From: Lytechinus pictus
Lineage: Eukaryota; Echinodermata; Echinoidea; Temnopleuroida; Toxopneustidae
Direction of reading: 5' to 3'
Assembly (NCBI RefSeq): GCF_037042905.1
Contig: NC_087257.1
Span: 29,038,001 to 29,102,000 of the forward strand
DNA length: 64,000 bases
A program made the translations under genes and the position numbers. Positions 47,561 to 59,882 of this stretch are shown here, in pieces. The notes under the pieces were generated by a model. The model was not told the origin of the DNA and ran no database searches. It saw nothing but the letters and a program-made list of their open reading frames with translations. Position 1 is the first letter of the stretch; every line of letters begins with the position of its first letter.

Positions 47561-50500
47561 TTACCTTTTCTTCTTATTCTTTTTCTTTCTGTGTTTGCCA
47601 CCATGCTGCATTGATGCTGCAAACAAACAAACAAATATATCAAAGAAAATTCAATGATGATAAAATGATGTGATTAAATGATAGAATCATTTGATTGTGA
47701 CAATTGGTAGTGAGAAAATAAAATTGTACTTTAAATTACATATTGAATTTAAAATGCAATTTGGTCAAATATTGTGTTTCAGTCAGATTGTGTACAGATT
47801 GATTTAATTATTCTCTTTCATTTCTAAGTGGGTGTCTGGCGATTTCTTGAGATCTTTTCTAACAAGAAATTTGTGTTAAAAGGTATGTAATACGACTTAC
47901 GATGTTTGAAGCTTGGTGGACATGGCGGGAAGGTAAGAGGAACACATCCCCTCCACCTGTTGCTACGATACGGGGCACTTGGGTCTAGAGGCACCCATGG
48001 AATTGTGGGAGGAAGTGATGTCATCAGCTGACTGGCTTTATGAGCTGCGTGGAGGTCATATGGTGCCCTGGTAAAGAGTGTGAGAAAATCAAATGAATTT
48101 TTAAACAAGTACTACTACAAGATGGATTAAAACAGATTTAATATTTTTGGTAGGTTTCATAAGATTTTGAGGCTGACTAAAAATTACTTCCATATTCCCA
48201 GATGCATGCAGTGTATAACACATCACCGCATTGGTCAGCTGATGCTCAGGAGATATTGTGCTTCAGTGTACTCATCAGCAAGATTGTGTGTAAAATATCT
48301 TTTTGGCGCTTAACCATTACTTTCAGTTGGTCATCTTTGTGAAACAGCCCCTGGTGTGCAAGAGGAAGGTGCATACAGGCTAGACACCTAGCGGCTCATG
48401 CCCACTTGCAGTGTCATAGATAGAAACCTACATGTACACTCACCACCCAGGGTGGTGTTTCATAAAGCTGTTCCTAAAGTTACGCACAACTTTACGCATG
48501 ACTGAAACCTGTTCTTAGGCACTAAATCAGTTTCATAGGGAGATCATTTAGCACAAGAAAGGTTCACCAGTCGTGCGTAAAGTCATTCTAGAGTTGTCAT
48601 AGATCGGATCGATCTCAACTCTTCGTGAGACGGGGCCCACTTGGAGAATGATTGGTGTACTTACCTCACATTTTTGGCTGTAGGATCAACACACTGGTAT
48701 ATACAGATATGAGCATCTCCTGGTCTGTGTCGTAACAGGTATCTACCCTCTGATAAACCTGATAATTTCCCAAGGATTAGATATAGTACCTTCATGCACA
48801 TAGCTGGGCTAAAGAAATAAAATACAAATTAGCAAGTAAAAAAATGACCTTTGATTTTGACTATATGCTGGTCAACATGTGATTAAATTCAACCCAAATT
48901 CTACTAACAATACAAACACATACCTATCATACATTCACTGACACACAGGGTAACTCTTTTTGGACCACAGAATGATCTGGCCCAATAAACTGTTTCAAAT
49001 TGGGCCAATAGTCAATATATGAAATGATGACTTTGAAAAGTTAACCTGTATTATATTTCACATGTTGAGGGGTCAAAAAGCATAAAGCATAAAGTTTATA
49101 TAGCTATGGCTCTGTAATCAACAACTCAATATCTAAGTATATACAAATCAAAGGAACATGCAAAAGTATCAATAACATTTATTGCAAAAATAACAATCTC
49201 ACTTCAGGCATTATTTCATTTTACACTGATTACACTACATCTGGGTAATTTCATATTTTTTGTACTTCTCCATTTTTAGTTCACAAACTACTTAAGCTAT
49301 ATTAATATGAGACCTATGCACCTTTACATACATGACTGTATGAAGCATAATACAGAGACAAATTTCAGAAAGGTCTGCATAGAGGGTTTGTATATCTTTT
49401 ATGGAATTGTCTTTCTGAAATCAAAGTAATCAATGACCCAATGTTAAAATTCATCATTGTGCTTTGGTTTCGATGTACGCTTTAAAGTGCCATCGACTTG
49501 ACAAGATATTTTATCTTGACATGTCAACCTAATAGCCTCATTATGTGACATGGCAAGAAAAGTTATCTTGCAACATCGACTTCTACAAATTAAATGTTGA
49601 CATGCCAAGATACGTTCGCCACATATCTCGTTACGTAGCCGTATTAAGGCTATCAAGTCGACTTGGCAAGATACAGTATCTCAACATTTCGTCAAGTCGA
49701 ATGCAGTTTAAAGCTTCCTTTGGTTTTTGTGTTCTTACTTGAATGTCTGTGTTGGTTGTACCATAGCTAACCCATCCACATACTCCCAGCTAAGGACCTC
49801 TGATGTCAGGCAATCTATTCTTCCTGTCGATGACATGGGAGATCATAAGAAAAGGAAAAGTGAAATGAAATCTTGAAAAATCTACCTCAAAAATACTTAA
49901 TTGGATTTGGGACAATATTGAAGTATTATCTTCAAATGGCAGTGCCATAAAATATATTCATCCGAAAGAGTTGGGGGTTGAACTACTGCTATAGTTCGGC
50001 CATTCCAGCTTCATGGCTCAATACCAAGGCCTAATGGAAAGAAATGACCTTCTCCTAAAAATTAAAACTAGTTATCTTCTCTTTACTAAAACATCCCCAC
50101 TCCCTGACCTCTAATAAACTTTGACCCGGGGTTTATGTAAATTTTAAGCCACATCATAGTAAGATCAGTTTCTGTTTGCATCCCAAGCCCATCAAAATTA
50201 CACATATATGTACCCCCCCCTTCTTCTCTCTCTATATTTTGTATAATCCACTATGGCATTGGAGCCCAGCCTATGAAGCCTTATATGTCTTCTATTGTAT
50301 ATTGATTGTATTTAAATATTTTTATGAGAATTGAAAATAAATGAAATGAATGACCAAGGCTGAATTGATAATCTATATTTTCAAAACACTAATGACCCCC
50401 CCCCCCATCATCATCATAACATTCCCATTCTAGCGGTAATACTGACCTCTGATGAACTTCGACCCGGGGTTAAGGTAAAGATTGAGCCACATCCTAGTCA

Positions 50501-53500
50501 GGTCACTGGCCGTTTGCATCTCAAGACCAAGGTCCGTCTGATGCTCCATCTTCTCGCAAACACTGACGACTTCCCCCTGCTACAAACCAACATCAAACAA
50601 GAAGAAGCTGAATCAAGATTTGATGTCATTTGCAATGGCATCTTGGCCACCTAATATATCACCATGATCATTTGTACTGGGTTACAAACTCTGTTACATC
50701 ATTACTTTAATTTCAATCCCTTGTGTTTCCTGTTTGAAATATCTTCATTCAGAGCAACACACATTTTCTTCATACACATTTTCATTGTAAACAACCCCCC
50801 CCCCCCCATTAAATAAAAAATGTGCCAGATATAGTAGTGCACAAAAACCTCTTGTGTTCAAATCAAGAATTTAAATTTCATTTTTAATATATAGATGGTA
50901 GAACCTGGATTTTCAGTCATAAATCAGGGCATCAAGCTATTTCTATATTTCTCAATTTTTTAAATAACATATTTTTTTATCATAGTTAAAGGATCATTGC
51001 AGTATATCATTTCATTTTACATCCTCTACCAACCTGTAATATGCCAAGGCATTTGCTTTGTGTCAGCAGTCGTAATCTGCCCAACTTCCAGAGGCCATAC
51101 GCCCAACATCCTTTTGCAGGAGGCTCCAAGTTCACACCTTGGGGCAAGGAACCTGCTGCAGGTTGCATCTCTTCTGCACCAATAGCTTCAGAACTTCCTT
51201 GATGACCTTGTACTTGTCCTTGAGTACTATGACTTTCAGGTTGTTCTTGAGAATGCTGTTGACCATTGGACTTCTGTCTGGTGAGCATCTTCTCCTGGAG
51301 CCGCATGATTTCATCTATGGTTGACTCCGCTTTGTTCTTCTCACTAGGGTCTTTAGTTCCTGGTTTCCTCTGTGGTCCTGTCTTTCCAGGTGAAACTTCC
51401 TTTGGTGTCCCTTTCCTCTGAGGAGCTCCCTTTGGATTAGCACCCTCTACTTTACATTTTGCAGACTCTTGCTTCTTTGATGGTGTAGCAATATCTTTAG
51501 CTTGGTCTAAACGTTTCCCACTTTCTGCAGAATTGTCTTTTCTATTCCTACTTCTAGTTCTTAGAGTCATTGCAGCCTCTTTGTCCTTTCCCTTTTCACC
51601 CTCTTCACAAGTCACACTCTCGGTGGGTGGCTTGGGTTCTGTGGTTGGTTTCTCATCCTTGTCTTTCTTCCCTTTGGTCACTTCAGTTGTATCCATCTGC
51701 TCCTCAATTTTCACTTTCCGTGGCCTTCCCCTCTTCCGTTTCACTGGCACTTCTTCCGTTTGTCCGGCACTGGTGTTCCCGTCACTGGAACTTTGCTTTC
51801 TAATACGAGAACTTCTTCTTGTAGCCATTCTTCCATCAGGCACTTCTTCATTAAGTTTTTTAGTCTGTTCAACCTTAACAATGCCTTCTACAGTTGCCTT
51901 GTCTGCTTCATCCGCCTCTGGTTTAACATCCTCCTCTCTTTGATCACCCCTGACAGTCACCTTTTCCTTTACCGTATCTTCTTGTTCTTTGTTTCGTATC
52001 AGTAAACTATTTTCATTTGAAGAGTCCCCTGGTCTGTCAGGTGCTTTCAAGGATGGCCTGTTCCTTCTTGCCGATGGGCTGCTTCCTGCATCAGAGTCCA
52101 TCATAATCACTAAGTTGTGACCATCATCACTGGTGTCACTCATCAACCTTGCATCAGGATCTTCCTGGCTTTTCCAAAAAGTACTTCCATTTCCTGCCTC
52201 CTCCATATCTATGTCACCTTTCGCCTCTCCAACACCCTCTATCTCTTGCAATGAAGAAGCACCACAAAGCTCATCTGCCGACTGAGAAGCAACATCATCA
52301 ACACTTGTTGATCTCCGGCGGACAACAACCTTGACCACTTTCCTGTTCGATGCTGCTTCTAATATCAGCGCTGCTTCATCATTTTTCTCATTTTGTGCTG
52401 AAGATTCAACCAATTCCTGACATGTAGGTTTGTCCTCAGATGGAAGATTTTCATCCAATCTAACATCTCCACTATTATCTGCTTGGGCATTTTCTTGACA
52501 CTCCATCTTAACATCATCATCCTCTAAGGAGTCTCTGTTATCTGTTACATCTTTATCATCTGTTAGAATCTGTTTAGACACAATTCCTAAATTGCTTTCA
52601 TCCTTTACAACTTTAGACATCTCCATGCCTTCACAATCAACTTCACGTTCCACTTTAACTTCCTCCACTGCCTCCTCCTTCTCTGGCGTCTTAGCCCGTG
52701 GACTTCGAATCTCACTTCCAAACGTCTCCAGATCCGTCAAAGACACAGAGCCAAACTCATCAGCATCTTCTTCCACTTCCGGCTCCACCTCCACTGGAAG
52801 TGCGGTGTCCACCCTTTCATGTGTCATACCCTCAAGTTCATCTTCTTCAGTCCTGCCCATCATCTTGCAGTACTTCTCATTGCCTCCCGTTGACAGCATC
52901 TGCTTCAGCACCAGGTTGTGGTAAAGACCACTAGCATCATGAGGATAATACAGGTGACTCATCAAGGGTTCTTCAATAAATGCTACCTTCCCTGTAGGTC
53001 TCTCTAAAGTAGATACACAAAAAATACAAAGACAAATAGGGTTAACTAGACAGCAAAGGCATACATGCATTGAATTTCAACAAAGAACTGTCCTTTTCAT
53101 GACCAAAGAAACCTACTAGACCACCGACATAAAAAATATTTCAAACAAAAGATTCAGTACAGACAAGTTCTCCCCTTTACTTAACTATGGGACCAACTAC
53201 ACCTACTGCACCACTACACACTTAGGTTTCAGAAAATAAACATGCATTCTTAAAGCATCAATACTGAAACCGAGTCCACATGTTGATCTCATGTAAAACA
53301 AAATATTATAATTATTCAAAATATAAATTGTCCATGGTTTTGACTTTGAGGAAATATTTTTTAAATGCCTGATTTTTAAGAAATTTTCTAACCCAAGTAT
53401 CAACCCCTGAATTCTACAGGCAATAAAAGAAAGAGATTTAAGAATCTATGATGTCAAGCTGACCTTTGACCTCAATAGGAATCTCCCATTGATGTTCATA

Positions 53501-56500
53501 GAGGGGCGCATGGTTGTTCACGAGTGTGAAAAAACTGTTAGCGGAGAGGACTATGTCTGCGTTGTATACCTCGGAAAGTTTTCGACAGTTCTGGTTGGTC
53601 ACCTGCATTATTAAAGAGAAAAGAAAAAAAAAGGACAGCACTTTTATTTACTCTGTGGGTGTGGTTTATGTCTTGAAAAGAAAGGCATAGATGTATAAAG
53701 GATTCAATGCAAAGCCATATACAATGACAGAAAATCTCATTTTTCTCTGATCTTGTTGATCATGCACTTGCACTAACTACACAATTATTGATACAATGCA
53801 GTGTATTTTTATTGAAAGGTCTCTCTTAAATGATGTTGGTATATGTGCATTTCATCTTTTTATATACTATAATTCTAATTTCTCATGTTTGTATGTGATA
53901 TACTATACTGTTCTACATGTACATTTAATTGTGGTTGAGCTGCTGACATAAGAAGATATATACAAATCAGCCTCAGTCAAAACATTGAGACCACAGGAAA
54001 ATTGTCTGCTGTTCACAAGATTTGAATAAATCACCTTCTTCTAACAGCCACCAGTTTGTCTCCATTTAAAGCAACGACAGGTGTCATGGATTCCATTCTA
54101 CAAATATCTAATATTGTTTGTCTTCATTATCATTGCTGCTCCCATCATCATTTTAGTTCATATATCAATACAGAGTATAGCATATGGGTAGGGTATGCTG
54201 CTTTGTAAACTCGACATTGTACTTACAGTTTCTTGGACATCTGAAAGACCTTCATCTTCATTTGCAGAAGTTTTTAAGATGACCTTCTGACATTCCAGTG
54301 GCGGGATAACCAATTCTGTGTGTTTTCCCTGAAGAAAAACAGAACAAGACGATTGTAATTGGACAATGTTCATCTAATTTTAATTCATCATTTCATTATT
54401 CTTTTAACGTTCATTTGATTATTTTTTTATTGAATTTTATTTGAGTTTTTAAATCTGTTTTTCAATGTTATTGTTTTATGATGCTGACATTCTGATAAGA
54501 AATGGGTGGCCTTTCACTGATTTTAATATCAGCCCATTTGTTTCTTTCAGTAAAGAGAGAAGGTCTGCTCAAAAAACACATTTTCTTTTAAAACTTGTTC
54601 AATATTCTGGAATATCTCTGCTAGAACAATTGAGCTTGCTGCCTTAAATAATGTTTGCCTTCCTCACCATTTCCACTCTCCTTCCTAATTTTGGCAACAA
54701 CTTTTTCTGCTGATGCCCCCTGTCTACCATACATCATCTACCCTTTAAAATATAGATTTCACAGGCTTTTTTATGGAGCCCTGGGGAGTGTTTCATAAGG
54801 AGATGTCAGACGTTTTATCCGACAGTTACCATAGTAACAGTGCTTCTTAGCCAATCAACATCAAGGAAAGTTTTCAGATCTGACATCTTGTCGCACAAAA
54901 ATGTTGATGAAATGCTCCCCTGGTAAACGCATTGGAAATTTGAATTTTTTCATGATCCATCAAATTGATATTCAGTCATCCCCATATATTGATACATACA
55001 TGCAATGTTCATCTCATTGAACCCTTGTCATACATACCACAAAGACTGGTGATCCTATTCTCTGAAGTGTAGGGTCTGATGGCAATGGTACACCTGGGTT
55101 GAGAGTGACAGTCTGTAGAACAGCATAGTGCTGAGGAAGGGATTCCACTCTCTCTACATTTCTCTTCAAGGAATCCTTTCAATGTGACACAGAAGAGAAT
55201 TTTCATCCAGATATTGAATAATGGGTAGCTTTAGATTTGTGATGCAAAACAACGCGAGTCAAGTTTTTTTTTTTAACAATCTAGGAAAATAACTGAAATA
55301 CAGTAGTGCTGGAAAGGTAGTGAACCCCACCACAAAATTCACTCCTTCATGCTGAATGTTGACTGTAGACAACAACACTACAATTGTTGGCGAGCCCAGA
55401 GAAACAAACTTTATTAAATGTAATATTTAAATTCTATCACCTGACCTCACAATTAAATATCTATTACATGGCAGAACTTGAACACTTTTAAATTTGTTCA
55501 TTTTCTGGTTCACTAGACTTGTAGCACCACTGTACATGATATGCAATTGAATTTTCTTTCATTAAAAACAATTTTGAGAGTTCATATTTTGACAAATATT
55601 GAAGAATGGATTAACGTTGATGTACCTATCCAACGAGTTAAAAACCTATGAAAAAAGAAGAAATCCACAAAGTTAAATGTTAGGCAGCCAAGTGGCTGTT
55701 TACGTGTCAGAAAGTTTATCAGGGACAAAAATATTTTTGAAAACAATGTAAGTCAAGTTACATTATTTTGCTAACTTATTTAAAATGATTTGGAGAATTT
55801 GTGAATTGAATTGCAACTTTCTTACACTTGAAATGCAAATACAAATATTTTTTTAATGCAATTACCTTGAGGTATTTCCCTGCTCCTGTTGGCAAAGAAG
55901 CATATCTTTCTGGTTGATTTTTGGCTATGTACTCTGCAAACGCATTGAAGTCTTGTTGATCTTGGTATATCAGGCCTCCAAGTTGCTAGGAAAGAAATAT
56001 CAACACCAAGTCAAATTCTATTTGAGAAGAGATATGTTGTATTAAGGGTTCCATTTAAAACCAAAGTACATCCACGTACTCAATGATATTTAAAGAAGGA
56101 CAATTATTTTCAGTGCCAAGTTGGTTTTCTTACACAAGAGCTTCTTCTTCTTCTTTAGGTATGCTGCCCAACGCCCCACAATGGGGGCCAACCGGGCAGG
56201 AAGTGCGCAGATGTTGATGGCACGTAGAGAGAAGATGCTTTTTTAGTCTTTGCTTTGCTTAAAGCTTACAAATAATATTATTACTCTTATTGTTAGCAGT
56301 ACTCCTTATCAGGAGAACCAAAGCATTGGAAAGGGTGTTAAATTATATTTATCTAAGCATCCTTACAAAATACAAATCTGTGGAAATCATCACATCTGGT
56401 GGGTGTTTCATAAAGCTGTTCGTAAGTTAAGAGCGACTTTAAGAACGACTGGTGATCCTTTCTTGTGGTAAATGGTATATTCATTGGCAATGGTTTAGCG

Positions 56501-58091
56501 CATAAGAAATGATCACCAGTCGTTCTTAAAGTCGTTCTTAAAGTCGCTCTTAACTTAAACAGCTTTATGAAACGGCCCCCTGGTGTGTATGGGTTTCTCA
56601 CTGAATTAAGGAGAGGGGGGGGATCTCCAGATACTAAGGTTCTACTAAAGGCTGTCTACCCTACATGTATTATATTTCAGATAATACACTCTTCCTCTTT
56701 TTAATCATACAATTCTGATTGTTATGGAATTCATTTTGGCTTAACTAACAATACCACCATTCTGGTGTGCTCATTCTGCAACAACACTATCTTTCCCATT
56801 TGGGCAAAATGTCATACTGCCTAGTCATAGCAGGGGCGTATTAGGAAGGGTAGGAAACTCAGACACAATGCATTTGAAAATCTATCGGAATACAAAGGTA
56901 TTCCAATCACTGACAAAGCACTCCACGTGGGTTTGATATCCAATGTGGCGTGCCGATGTCACATGGGGTTAAAGCAGGCTGGTACATTCCTATCCTTTCT
57001 AACACATCCCTGGTCATAGCGAAGGATTCTCACCCTCCAATGCTGAAGTTCAGCTGACTGCTTGGACGTAGTGACCCTGGTACCCTTTGAGCCATACTGG
57101 GCCTGGAGCTGTAGGAACTTCTTATGCTGTACCAGGGTCAATCGAGAGAACGTAGGGTATCTGATCTTAGGGTTAGATGAGACGAGACTGTAAAGGTTTC
57201 CTGGAAGCTTGGGTTTGGGTTTCTCAGAGGGGGGCTTGGGAACAGCTTGCAGTCTCTTGTCGGCCTCTTTCGAAGGGTTGGTGACCTTAACCTGCTTGGA
57301 TTGCTTCTTGGCCTCCTTCTTCTCCTTTTCTTTTGCAACCACATCCCGCCTAAACAAGATCAATTATAAGAATGTTAATTCTATAAAGAATACATCTCCG
57401 CTCATGCCCTTCTAATATGTAATTCAATATTTTTACAGAATAAAGCTTTTTTTTATGATTGCATGGTCAGAGTGATAATATAGGGCCTGAATTAGACTCT
57501 ATATTGGGACAATATTTCAAAACAATGCTAGGGTAAATAAAGAATTGGAAGTCTTTACTAGAGCTTTAACTCTACAACTGGCACCACTGCATGCCATTCA
57601 AATTTAGGCAAAACATGGGACAAAAGCCTCAAAATATCCTAAATATATGTAGGCCTCATAAGTTGTAAACAGGTATGGTGCAATCACTGTTGGTATTAAG
57701 CAAAATAGTGCTCATTCCAGAAAATTATTCTCTGCTAGATGAGTTTTTACCCTACCTGAGACTATCCAACATTACGTGGGGCCAATAAGCTTGACATCTC
57801 TACATTCAAGTTAATCCCAGTATATTTTTTAATTTCTCCGAGCACGAACCAATTTCGTCTGATTATCTAAAAACAAGGTAGGAAATTACAGGATTTTTTT
57901 TCATATGTTTTGCCCCGCCGATGCACAAGTTGGGGAGGGGTCTAATTAAAAATTTAAGTGACTTACCAGTTTTTCAAAGCTTTGATTTGCTCAGCATTAC
58001 GAGCGCGGATGTTGTGAGTTCGGCTCAATGAGAACATCTCATAATCTTCTTCAGTAAAGAAGATGGCATCATCATCATCATCCTCTCCCAT
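47561..58091 (-). CDS. ICE2: ICE2 / NARG2, little elongation complex subunit 2
   Basis: ICE2 is a nuclear subunit of the ELL-containing little elongation complex that supports snRNA gene transcription. Minus-strand exons: 58091-57967, 57349-57034, 55985-55866, 55175-55038, 54328-54227, 53602-53464, 53003-51034, 50579-50447, 49823-49739, 48808-48665, 48067-47901, 47616-47561. They sum to 3495 nt (1164 aa plus TAA), with all phases consistent; human ICE2 is about 980 aa. Family blocks are AIFFTEEDY (N-term), YPTFSRLTLVQHKKFL, SANSFFTLVNNHAPLYEHQWEIPI, IDEIMRLQEKML, GLWKLGRLRLL, GRIDCLTSEVL, LSGLSEGRYLLRH and IPWVPLDPS...CVPLTFPP, which forms the NARG2_C-type region (about residues 955-1150). 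The tail is very basic. The ATG at 58091 is preceded by an in-frame TAG if the exon extends to the acceptor near 58201, which supports this start. An upstream alternative exon is not excluded. Confidence 0.95.
48451..48639. mobile_element. GTGTTTCATAAAGCTGTTC fold-back MITE copy (ICE2 intron 10)
   Basis: GGTGGTGTTTCATAAAGCTG at the left and GTGAGACGGGGCCC at the right flank inverted CGCACAACTTTACGCATGAC and GTCGTGCGTAAAGTCATTC. Confidence 0.65.
49478..49714. mobile_element. TIR MITE GCTTTAAAGTGCCATCGACTTG (ICE2 intron 9)
   Basis: GCTTTAAAGTGCCATCGACT is mirrored by AGTCGAATGCAGTTTAAAGC at the right. The inside repeats TTGACATG and GCAAGATA words in both orientations. Its right end lies only about 25 bp from the donor of ICE2 exon 9 (49739). 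Confidence 0.75.
50103..50190 (-). pseudogene. Decayed partial duplicate of ICE2 exon 8
   Basis: The minus-strand reading is LGMQTETDLTMMWLKIY followed by INPGSKFIRGQ, which parallels the true exon 8 text LEMQTASDLTRMWLNLY and LNPGSKFIR, about 340 bp away. The duplicate still has the donor-like AGAG|GTCAGG but lacks the first 40-odd bases of the exon and shows no acceptor. It keeps an open frame over about 88 bp but is probably not spliced. Confidence 0.75.
51034..53003 (-). CDS. ICE2: ICE2 giant internal exon 7 (disordered region with AT-hook)
   Basis: This single 1970-nt exon encodes residues 314-970. Most of it is low-complexity acidic (Glu/Asp/Ser-rich), as expected for the disordered middle of ICE2 proteins. 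Toward the C-terminal side it turns basic and Ser/Thr/Lys-rich. An AT-hook core, KRKRGRPRK, lies at 51741-51715, shortly after RRSSRIRKQ. The exon ends with the first conserved C-terminal block, CWAYGLWKLGRLRLL. The acceptor is CTTTAG and the donor is CAG|GTTGGT. Confidence 0.93.
54784..54922. mobile_element. GGGGAGTGTTTCATAAGG fold-back MITE copy (ICE2 intron 4)
   Basis: GGGGAGTGTTTCATAAGGAG and ATGTCAGACGTTTTATCC are mirrored by TCAGATCTGACATCTTGTCG and TGATGAAATGCTCCCC. The middle holds GTTACCATAGTAACAGTGC. Confidence 0.68.
56399..56580. mobile_element. GTTAAGAGCGACTTTAAG fold-back MITE copy (ICE2 intron 2)
   Basis: GGGTGTTTCATAAAGCTGTT, AAGAGCGACTTTAAGAACGA and CTGGTGATCCTTTCTTGTGG are mirrored by ATGATCACCAGTCGTTCTTA, GTCGCTCTTAACTTA and CAGCTTTATGAAACGGCC. 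This is the best-preserved copy of its subfamily. Confidence 0.8.
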
Positions 58092-58697
58092 TTTCTTGAT
58101 TCTAGGCTCGTACTCGTCAACAAACTGGACCTGCCACCTGGTCTATGCCTATGTACTTCTTTAGAGAGGAATCTCCACTCTAGCTTGTTCCTCAAAACTG
58201 TAATAAAAACAAATTGCCAAAATTTAAAAAAGCTATTTAAAAATTTATGTTGCATTAATGAATATGCTGCAATTAAATTGAATTGAATAACTTTATTGTC
58301 CATAAAGGAAATTCCTTCTTTTTTCACTGATTTACACACATGTCGATACGGTACAATGTATACACAAAGTACAAAACAAAAGATTATGAAAACATATGTC
58401 AACATGAGAAAATAATTCCAACTCATGTATACCTACATGGTTCACTCAAAAATTTACAATACACAAGTATTTGAATACAAGTCAAGGTTAAAGTCGGGTT
58501 TAGGAATAAATTCATATTCTAGAAAAATCATGTTCAGTTACAAGTACTGTAGTTATCGGCAAGAAATAATGGATCAAGCTGATGCAAGTGCAATTGCAAT
58601 AGAGATTATAAAGGGAAGTGCAATAGTGCAAGAGAGGTGAGTCTGATTCTAAGAAAAAAATATCAGTGAAAAGTCAGTTATCTATCGTGATTAATAA
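58092..58697 (-). other. ICE2 5' UTR/upstream region
   Basis: A TTTTATTACAG acceptor (minus strand) at about 58211-58201 could begin the exon that contains the ATG at 58091, making the intervening about 110 bp 5' UTR. Beyond it are TTGAATAACTTTATTGTCC (old retroposon-like tail) and AT-rich DNA. No promoter is placed. Confidence 0.4.
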
Positions 58698-59333
58698 CGA
58701 TCACTAGAGGCTCACGGCCAAGTTGGGAGACTGTCTCCCATGTGGGGAGACTATCTGATTTTTATCTCCAATATCAGAGACTTTTGTAAAGGATTTGGGT
58801 TTGAATTTCAGAGAGTCTCCAGTTTGGGAGACCAATTTCCTTTGTTTACATTTGCTGCAAAAGGATTACCTGGGCAGCAAATGGAAATTTGATAAGCAGA
58901 TTCCTCATGAAAAATTACCCCTTTTCACTTTTCTATAAAGAATTTTGTTGTCATCCATACACAAAACAAATCGGCTTCTGACCTATGCAAGACAAAATTG
59001 TGGATAGAAAAAATTGTTTGTGTTGGTGTTGTTTTTTTTTTTTTTTTTTTCTTTTGTCCTTCTGCAAAGCAAGTCTCCGATCACTCACACTAGTGCGAGG
59101 TTAATAGTATACTAACCTCGCACCATGAACCGCGTTTGGCAGTGGATTTCTAACTAGTGGGTCGCGCGTGCTCGTGCTGCGACCCCACTTCTGGTGTCCA
59201 CAACACACGACTTCTATGGCTTGATTTTTCTGTGCGTGGCGGCATGTAATGGACCCTTGAGTGGTCTCCAATATGGGAGATTGTTTCCCATATTGGAATC
59301 TCACATATTGGCCGTGCGTCTCTTTTGACGATC
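58698..59333. mobile_element. TIR element with GGCTCACGGCCAAGTTGGGAGA ends, upstream of ICE2
   Basis: CGATCACTAGAGGCTCACGG, CCAAGTTGGGAGACTGTCTC at the left is mirrored by GGGAGATTGTTTCCCATATT, CACATATTGGCCGTGCGTCT and TGACGATCA at the right. The middle has a long poly-T and no gene. Confidence 0.72.
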
Positions 59334-59654
59334 AATCAAGAGTATAGGGCATTAATCAATTACGGGCGAGACACAGAATTCGGACCTGATCGTTAAATGC
59401 AGAATATCAAAAGCAAAATAAAGTGGACCCCCTCTGCCTCTAGACTGAAGTTCAAGAACACTGAACAGAAGTCAACAGACTTGATTATTATTACTAGACC
59501 CTAAATTTGTATTGTTAATTGTACAATATGTAGCCTGTTGTTAGTACTGAGTGTTACTGACTTACTGTCAACTGTCGTGACTGGGAGTGGGAGTCTATAC
59601 TAGTTACTAAACCGTCCCCCTCAGGCTCATGCCCCTGCCCTGGGCGATTCCAAA

Positions 59655-59882
59655 CGTGTCGTACGGGACATTTTGACAACAATTTCTAGTTTCCTAGCAG
59701 AACGCTTGAGCAATAAAATATTCTATTTTTTCAATGATAAAGCTATATAGTGGGTAGTCATGTTAAAAAAACTAATAGTAATAACCAACACAAAAAATTG
59801 ATTATTTATGGGTAAATTATAGGTGAAAATGTTGTGTCGTACGGGACGCAGAAATGTCCCGTACGACACACAACATTTTAAG
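59655..59882. repeat. GTCGTACGGGACATTT motif and hairpin
   Basis: GTGTCGTACGGGACATTTTG occurs at 59657. At 59827-59880, AATGTTGTGTCGTACGGGAC and GTCCCGTACGACACACAACA form a strong hairpin with an 8-base loop. The same core on both sides suggests a short mobile element spanning the interval. Confidence 0.65.

Noticed and set aside
51533-51943. 136-aa plus-strand open frame
   Set aside because: Antisense shadow of ICE2 exon 7; Ser/Leu-rich because the sense strand is Glu/Lys-rich.
58025-58426. 133-aa minus-strand open frame overlapping the ICE2 first exon
   Set aside because: It is in another frame; the true frame reads MGEDDDDDAIFFTEEDYEMF, which joins exon 2 in phase and matches the family.
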